Assembly (NCBI RefSeq): GCF_900188105.1 | Contig: NZ_FZNP01000007.1 | Location: 124,001 to 188,000 of the forward strand | Length of the DNA stretch: 64,000 nt | From: Actinomadura mexicana | GTDB taxonomy: Bacteria > Actinomycetota > Actinomycetes > Streptosporangiales > Streptosporangiaceae | Reading direction: 5' to 3' | Shown here: positions 59,570-64,000 of the stretch, in pieces | Layout of the letters: the number at the start of each line of letters is the position of its first letter | How positions within the stretch are numbered: the stretch's first letter is position 1 | Made by a program: the position numbers and the translations under genes | The notes under the pieces: model-generated | Databases searched by the model: none | The model's input: the letters and a program-made list of their open reading frames with translations, nothing else | What the model was told of the DNA's origin: nothing

Positions 59570-60622
59570 TCATTCTGCCGAATCGGTACCGGTCCGGGAG
59601 GTGAACAGCGCACGCACGGCGGAATCGGACCGCACCAGTTCCAGGGCGGTCTCGGCGTGCCCGGGGACGTAGCCGTTCCCGATGAGCATCGTGACGTCGG
59701 CGGCCAGTCCCTCGGCGCCGAGCGCCGCGGCCGGGAACGAGGTCGCCATCGAGAAGAAGACGACGGTGCCGCCGGGCGCGGTGGCGAGGATCGCGCCGTG
59801 CTCGCAGCCCGGCACGTCCACGCAGACGACGGTGATGTCGGCCGGCTCGCCGACGGCCGCCGCGACCGCCACCGGGTCGCGGGCGTCCGCGCGCACGACG
59901 GTGTCGGCCAGGCCCGAGGCCGCCAGCCGCTTCTCCTCCTCCGCGGTGGGAACCAGCCCGATCACCCGGGACGCGCCGGCGCGGCGGGCGGCGGCCAGCG
60001 ACAGGCACCCGCTCTTGCCCGCGGCGCCCAGTACCACCACCACGGGGCCGTCCCCGCGGGCCGACACGACGCGGTGGGTGAGGGCCGGCGCGCCGCACAC
60101 GTCCATCACGGCGAGGGCCAGCGGCACCGGCAGGTCGTCGGGCAGGACGGCGGCGATGGAGCGGGCGAACAGGATCGCGTGGCCCCGCGCCGGCACCTGC
60201 TCGGACCGCCCGTCCCACTCCGCGAGCCCGTCGGTGACGGCCAGCGGAGTGAGGGTGAGGGAGACCAGGGTGGCGACGCGGTCGCCGGGCTCCAGGCCGA
60301 GCGGCGAGTCCGGCCCGGTTTCCTCGACCACGCCGACGAGCATGCCACCCGACCCGGTCACCGGGTTGTGCATCTTGCCGCGCTCTCCGATGATCCGCAG
60401 CACCTCGGCGCGGATCGCGTCCGCGTCGCCGCCGTGCGCGGTGTGCAGCTGGCGGTAGGACGCGGCGTCCAGGTTGAGGCGCTCGACGCCGATCCGCACC
60501 TCGTCCGGCCGGATCCGCGGGTCGGGGTCCAGCCGGAGCGCGGCCTGCGGCAGGACGCCCGCGGGCTCCAGCACCCGGTGCAGCCCGACCGCCGTCCCCG
60601 TCCCGACTCCGGTCATCGCCAT
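59570..60622 (-). CDS. kdd: L-erythro-3,5-diaminohexanoate dehydrogenase
   Basis: This 350-residue medium-chain-like oxidoreductase has VVVLGAAGKSGCLSLAAARRAGA (NAD-binding), an N-terminal RIRPDEVRIGVERLNLDAASYRQ, and SGGMLVGVVEETG typical of Kdd. It oxidatively deaminates 3,5-diaminohexanoate to 3-keto-5-aminohexanoate using NAD+. It is divergent from kamA, and the two share a 136-base region, consistent with joint regulation. ATG 60622 is chosen from alignment with the family N terminus; there is a weak RBS. Confidence 0.9.
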   Translation of the reverse strand: MAMTGVGTGTAVGLHRVLEPAGVLPQAALRLDPDPRIRPDEVRIGVERLNLDAASYRQLHTAHGGDADAIRAEVLRIIGERGKMHNPVTGSGGMLVGVVEETGPDSPLGLEPGDRVATLVSLTLTPLAVTDGLAEWDGRSEQVPARGHAILFARSIAAVLPDDLPVPLALAVMDVCGAPALTHRVVSARGDGPVVVVLGAAGKSGCLSLAAARRAGASRVIGLVPTAEEEKRLAASGLADTVVRADARDPVAVAAAVGEPADITVVCVDVPGCEHGAILATAPGGTVVFFSMATSFPAAALGAEGLAADVTMLIGNGYVPGHAETALELVRSDSAVRALFTSRTGTDSAE

Positions 60623-60758
60623 GCCGTCTTTCTCCCAACATCGGGTGGTGTAACGCAAGATATGCAGGGCACCACTGGTTTCATCGAAAGTCTTCCCGTA
60701 ACGTCGGCGGCACACAAGACTTTTATGCGATCAATGTGAGGCGAGGAGGCGGTCGACG

Positions 60759-62138
60759 ATGACCACTGCCCTGCACCCGGACGCCCTCCAGTCCGAGGAG
60801 GCCGCGCGCCAGCCGTACGCCTACCGGCGCCGGCCGCTGACAGAGCCCGACTGGCGGCGCCTGCCGGGGTGGCGGGACGTGACGGAGGCCGAGTGGGAGT
60901 CGGCGCAGTGGCAGCGCGCCCACTGCGTGAAGAACGTGCGGCAGTTGCGCCGGGTCATGGGCGACCTGATCGACGAGCGCTTCTACGCCGACCTCGAACG
61001 CGACCAGGCCGAGCGCGCCACCATGTCGATGCTGCTGCCCCCGCAGATGCTGAACACGATGGACGCCTCCTCCACCGAGGCCTTCTACGCCGATCCCGTG
61101 CGCCGCTACATGCTCCCGGTGCTCAGCGACCGGCGCACCGACTGGCCGTCCCACCCGCACGCCTCCCGCGACTCGCTGCACGAGGCCGAGATGTGGGCCG
61201 TGGAGGGCCTCACCCACCGCTACCCCACCAAGGTCCTGGCCGAACTGCTGCCGACCTGCCCGCAGTACTGCGGGCACTGCACCCGCATGGACCTGGTCGG
61301 CAACTCCACGCCGAACGTCGACAAGCACAAGTTCACCATCAAGCCGCCGGACCGGCTCGGCGCCATGCTGGACTACCTGCGCCGCTCCCCCGGCGTCCGC
61401 GACGTGGTCGTCTCCGGCGGCGACGTCGCCAACATGCCGTGGGCGCGGCTGGAGTCGTTCGTCGACTCACTGCTGGACATCGACAACATCCGGGACGTCC
61501 GGCTGGCCAGCAAGGCGCTCATGGGGCTCCCGCAGCACTGGCTGCAGGACGACGTCCGCGCCGGGATGGAGCGCCTGGCGACCAAGGCGAACGCGCGCGG
61601 CGTGCAGATCGCGATCCACACCCACGTCAACGCCGCCCAGTCGGTGACGCCGCTGGTCGCCAAGGCGGCCCGCGCGATGCTCGACACCGGCATCCGCGAC
61701 GTGCGCAACCAGGGCGTACTGCTGCGCGGCGTGAACGACACGCCCGAGGCGCTGCTCGACCTGTCGTTCGCGCTGCTCGACGAGGCCGGGATCCTGCCGT
61801 ACTACCTGTACATGTGCGACATGATCCCGAGCAGCGAGCACTGGCGGCTCGCCGTCTGGGAGGCGCAGGGGCTGCAGCACGCGATCATGGGCTACCTGCC
61901 CGGCTTCGCCACCCCGCGGATCGTCTGCGACGTCCCCTACGTCGGCAAGCGGTGGGTCCACCAGCTCGCCGACTACGACCGCGAGCGCGGCATCTCCTAC
62001 TGGACGAAGAACTACCGCACCGGCCTGGAGCTGTCCGACCCCGACGCGCTGACCCGGCGCTACGAGTACCACGACCCGATCTACACGCTGCCGGAGAGGG
62101 GCCAGGACTGGTGGCGGCAGCGGTCGCAGATGGTCTGA
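60759..62138 (+). CDS. kamA: Lysine 2,3-aminomutase (radical SAM)
   Basis: This 459-residue protein has the radical-SAM cluster motif at C167, C171 and C174 (CPQYCGHC) and a SAM-binding GGD (VVSGGDVANM). PLP-binding K397 is in DVPYVGKRWV. It is somewhat longer than the clostridial enzyme (about 416). It converts L-lysine to L-beta-lysine, the first step of the pathway and also a route to beta-lysine-containing antibiotics. The ATG follows GAGGAGG. The C-terminal Zn-binding Cys of some KamA proteins is not evident. Confidence 0.92.
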   Translation: MTTALHPDALQSEEAARQPYAYRRRPLTEPDWRRLPGWRDVTEAEWESAQWQRAHCVKNVRQLRRVMGDLIDERFYADLERDQAERATMSMLLPPQMLNTMDASSTEAFYADPVRRYMLPVLSDRRTDWPSHPHASRDSLHEAEMWAVEGLTHRYPTKVLAELLPTCPQYCGHCTRMDLVGNSTPNVDKHKFTIKPPDRLGAMLDYLRRSPGVRDVVVSGGDVANMPWARLESFVDSLLDIDNIRDVRLASKALMGLPQHWLQDDVRAGMERLATKANARGVQIAIHTHVNAAQSVTPLVAKAARAMLDTGIRDVRNQGVLLRGVNDTPEALLDLSFALLDEAGILPYYLYMCDMIPSSEHWRLAVWEAQGLQHAIMGYLPGFATPRIVCDVPYVGKRWVHQLADYDRERGISYWTKNYRTGLELSDPDALTRRYEYHDPIYTLPERGQDWWRQRSQMV

Positions 62139-62199
62139 ACCGCCACGGCCGGGGCCTTTACAATGTAGATCCGAAACATGGCGGAATAAGGTTGGACGG

Positions 62200-63378
62200 G
62201 TGACCTTCAACCCGACCTCCCGTTTCCCGCTCGGCGCGTCGGTGACGGCCGCCGCCCTGGACGACGACCCGCACCCGCACCTGGCCCGGCTCCGCGAGCG
62301 CGAGCCCGTCTCCTGGCTGCCCGCGCTGGGCGGCTGGCTGGTGACCGCCCGCGGCCCGGCACTGGAGGTCATGCGCGACGCGGCCGCCTACACCGTGGAC
62401 GACCCGCGCTTCTCCACCGCGCAGGTCGTCGGGCCGAGCATGCTGTCGCTGGACGGCCCCGTCCACACGCGGCACCGCGACGCGTTCGCCCGGCCGTTCC
62501 GGCCGGCGCGGACACGGGAGCGGTTCACCGCGTTCGTCCAGGCCGAGACCGACCGGCTCGTCGGCGCCCTGGCGCCGGCGGGCCGCGCCGAACTGCGCGG
62601 CGAGCTGGCCGGGCCGCTCGCCGTCGCGGTCGTCACCGAGGCCCTCGGGCTGCACGGGGTGGACGCCGCGACCGTCCGCTCCTGGTACGGCGCGTTCGTG
62701 GAGGCCGTCTCCGCCATCACCGCGGGCGGCGCGGCGACCCCGCACGCGGACGAGGCGTACCGGCTGCTGCGCGCCGCGGTCGAGGAGGCGATCACCGCGG
62801 CCCGCCCCGGGTCGCTGCTGGCCGAGGCCGCCCGCGGCGACCTGCGCACCGCCGAGGTCGTCGCCAACGCCGCGATCCTGATGTTCGGCGGCATCGACAC
62901 CACCGAAGGGATGATCGCCAACGCCGCGCTGCACCTGCTCGGGAACCCCGACCAGCTCCGGCTCGTCCTGGACGACCCGGAGCTGCTGCCCGCCGCCATC
63001 GAGGAGTCGCTGCGGCTGGAGCCCGCGGCCTCGGTCGTCGACCGCTACGCCGCCCGCGACGCCGAGCTCGGCGGGGCGGCGGTCCGGACGGGCGACCTCG
63101 TGCGGGTGTCGATCGCCGGCGCCAACCGCGACCCCTCGGTGTTCCCCGCCCCCGACCGCTTCGACGTGCGGCGCCGCAACGCCGCCGAGCACCTGGCGTT
63201 CGCGCACGGGCCCCACTTCTGCTTCGGCGCCCACCTGGCCCGGATGGAGACCCGCACCGCGCTCACCGCGCTGCTGGACCGCCTGCCCGGGCTGCGGCTC
63301 GATCCCTCCCGACCCGCCCGGCCGCACGGGCTGGTGTTCCGCAAGCCCCTGCGGCTGGACGTCCTCTGGGACGTGTGA
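62200..63378 (+). CDS. Cytochrome P450
   Basis: This 392-residue bacterial P450 has I-helix AAILMFGGIDTTEGM, K-helix ExxR in IEESLRLEP, and heme ligand C341 in FAHGPHFCFGAHLAR. There is no membrane anchor, so it is soluble and needs separate ferredoxin partners, none of which is in the window. It is 61 bases after kamA on the same strand, with an AT-rich TACAAT in between that could be its own -10. Start is GTG at 62200. Substrate unknown. Confidence 0.94.
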   Translation: MTFNPTSRFPLGASVTAAALDDDPHPHLARLREREPVSWLPALGGWLVTARGPALEVMRDAAAYTVDDPRFSTAQVVGPSMLSLDGPVHTRHRDAFARPFRPARTRERFTAFVQAETDRLVGALAPAGRAELRGELAGPLAVAVVTEALGLHGVDAATVRSWYGAFVEAVSAITAGGAATPHADEAYRLLRAAVEEAITAARPGSLLAEAARGDLRTAEVVANAAILMFGGIDTTEGMIANAALHLLGNPDQLRLVLDDPELLPAAIEESLRLEPAASVVDRYAARDAELGGAAVRTGDLVRVSIAGANRDPSVFPAPDRFDVRRRNAAEHLAFAHGPHFCFGAHLARMETRTALTALLDRLPGLRLDPSRPARPHGLVFRKPLRLDVLWDV

Positions 63379-63440
63379 GGGCCGATTCTGGACCGTTCCA
63401 TGCAGCACCTCGGGACGCGCGGCTGTGGGAGCATGCCTCA

Positions 63441-64000
63441 ATGATCGTGGAACGCCGGGTCGAGCTGCGCTTTCGCCAGGAGAGCCGTGAGGCCGAGACG
63501 CACGTCAACCTGTCCGCCGTGCGCCAGGACGGCCGCTGCCTGTGGGTGGCGGGCGACGAGACCGCCACCATCGAGCGGCTCACCGCCGTCACCGGCGAGG
63601 ACGGGCGCGTCACCGGCTACGGCGGGCAGGTGACGGTCGCCCTCGCCGACCTCGTCCCGCTCCCGGCCGGGGCCGACGAGGAGGCCGACATCGAGGGCCT
63701 CGCCCGCGCGGACGGGTGGCTGTGGGCGATCGGCTCGCACAGCCTCAAGCGCAAGAAGATCAAGCCGGGGAACGGCGACGCCAAGGCGCGCAAGCGCCTG
63801 GCCACCGTCGTGCGGGAGGACAACCGCTTCATCCTCGCCCGCATCCCCCTGGTCACCGGCGAGGACGGGCTGCCCGGCGCCGTCGCCGAGGACGGCGGCC
63901 GCACCGCGGCCGTCCTCGGCCTGGACCAGGACTCCATCGCCGACCTGCTGGCCGACGACCCGCACCTCAAGCCGTTCCTGCCCATCCCGAGCAAGGACAA
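63441..64000 (+). CDS. DUF3616 family protein, truncated by window edge
   Basis: The ATG at 63441 opens a frame of 186 codons that runs off the end. The sequence has CLWVAGDETATIERL, GADEEADIEGLARADGWLWAIG, SHSLKRKKIKPG and RFILARIPLV, which match DUF3616, a beta-propeller-like family of unknown function. A GGGAG lies about ten bases upstream. It is 62 bases after the P450 on the same strand. The C terminus is not visible. Confidence 0.85.
   Translation, partial: MIVERRVELRFRQESREAETHVNLSAVRQDGRCLWVAGDETATIERLTAVTGEDGRVTGYGGQVTVALADLVPLPAGADEEADIEGLARADGWLWAIGSHSLKRKKIKPGNGDAKARKRLATVVREDNRFILARIPLVTGEDGLPGAVAEDGGRTAAVLGLDQDSIADLLADDPHLKPFLPIPSKD

Noticed and set aside
60759..63378. KamA plus P450 as a beta-lysine antibiotic cluster
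   Set aside because: No NRPS, streptothricin/viomycin-type or resistance genes are present, and the neighbouring Kam/Kdd/Kal set fits lysine breakdown better.

Overview
The window is very GC-rich, gene-dense DNA with strong third-codon-position GC bias and many 4-base ATGA/GTGA overlaps. RbpA, a tandem pair of ClpP paralogues, several leaderless-type promoters, a SigR-type promoter and abundant DrrAB/MFS exporters all point to a spore-forming-type actinomycete. An Actinomadura or other Streptosporangiales member is my best guess, inferred from gene content and not from any search. Both ends cut genes: the left edge falls inside a membrane protein and the right edge inside a DUF3616 protein.

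Layout. 1-1.9 kb: end of a membrane-protein unit and an SDR oxidoreductase. 1.9-7.7 kb: a stretch of visibly lower GC with a broken or unrecognised region, a HEAT-like protein, a GH13 glycosidase, and a coupled NodU/CmcH-type carbamoyltransferase plus SGNH-like protein; a DHA2 drug exporter follows at 7.7-9.2 kb. 9.2-18 kb: a long minus-strand unit with an OmpR-type two-component system, a GT2-GtrA fusion, two tandem GT39 (PMT-type) mannosyltransferases, PCD/DCoH and a LOG-like protein. 18-22.2 kb: an alanine-rich helical protein, a membrane protein, RsgA and a GNAT. 22.2-25 kb: a DrrAB-type exporter with a divergent TetR regulator, separated from the preceding convergent unit by a 52-base near-perfect palindrome. 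25.6-25.8 kb: tRNA-Arg(CCG) and an odd tRNA-Cys(GCA) with C33.

26-31.7 kb: benzaldehyde-type aldehyde dehydrogenase, HSL-type esterase, a zinc-ribbon protein, a DUF885 protein and a LysE exporter. 31.8-35.7 kb: a membrane protein with a degenerate kinase N-lobe, divergent from a MoxR-DUF58-VWA operon. 35.7-44.7 kb: RNA methyltransferases, an MFS-methyltransferase fusion preceded by a 7-residue leader ORF and hairpin, an EF-hand protein, GDPD, a HAD pseudogene, a DeoR-MFS pair, an orphan YefM-type antitoxin divergent from two clpP genes, and rbpA with its terminator. 44.7-50.3 kb: NarL-type two-component system, three-gene ABC exporter and FxsA. 50.3-53.3 kb: lnt and dolichol-phosphate-mannose synthase with a long structured leader.

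53.3-62.1 kb: lysine-fermentation enzymes (KamA, KamDE, Kdd, Kal) scattered over both strands and interleaved with DUF4239, proline-rich and DUF2252 genes; Kce is not in the window. The last 2 kb holds a cytochrome P450 and the start of a DUF3616 gene.

Functional links. Lnt and Ppm belong to lipoprotein maturation and polyprenol-phosphate-mannose supply. The two GT39 enzymes are the kind that consume such lipid-linked sugars, and the GT2-GtrA fusion could make or flip them, so the 10-15 kb and 50-53 kb regions probably serve the same cell-envelope chemistry. The Kam/Kdd/Kal set would turn lysine into crotonyl-CoA if a Kce is encoded elsewhere. The most unusual signals are the YefM/clpP arrangement with TGTACA operators, the C33 tRNA-Cys, the MFS-methyltransferase fusion with its leader ORF, and the carbamoyltransferase/SGNH/GH13 island.
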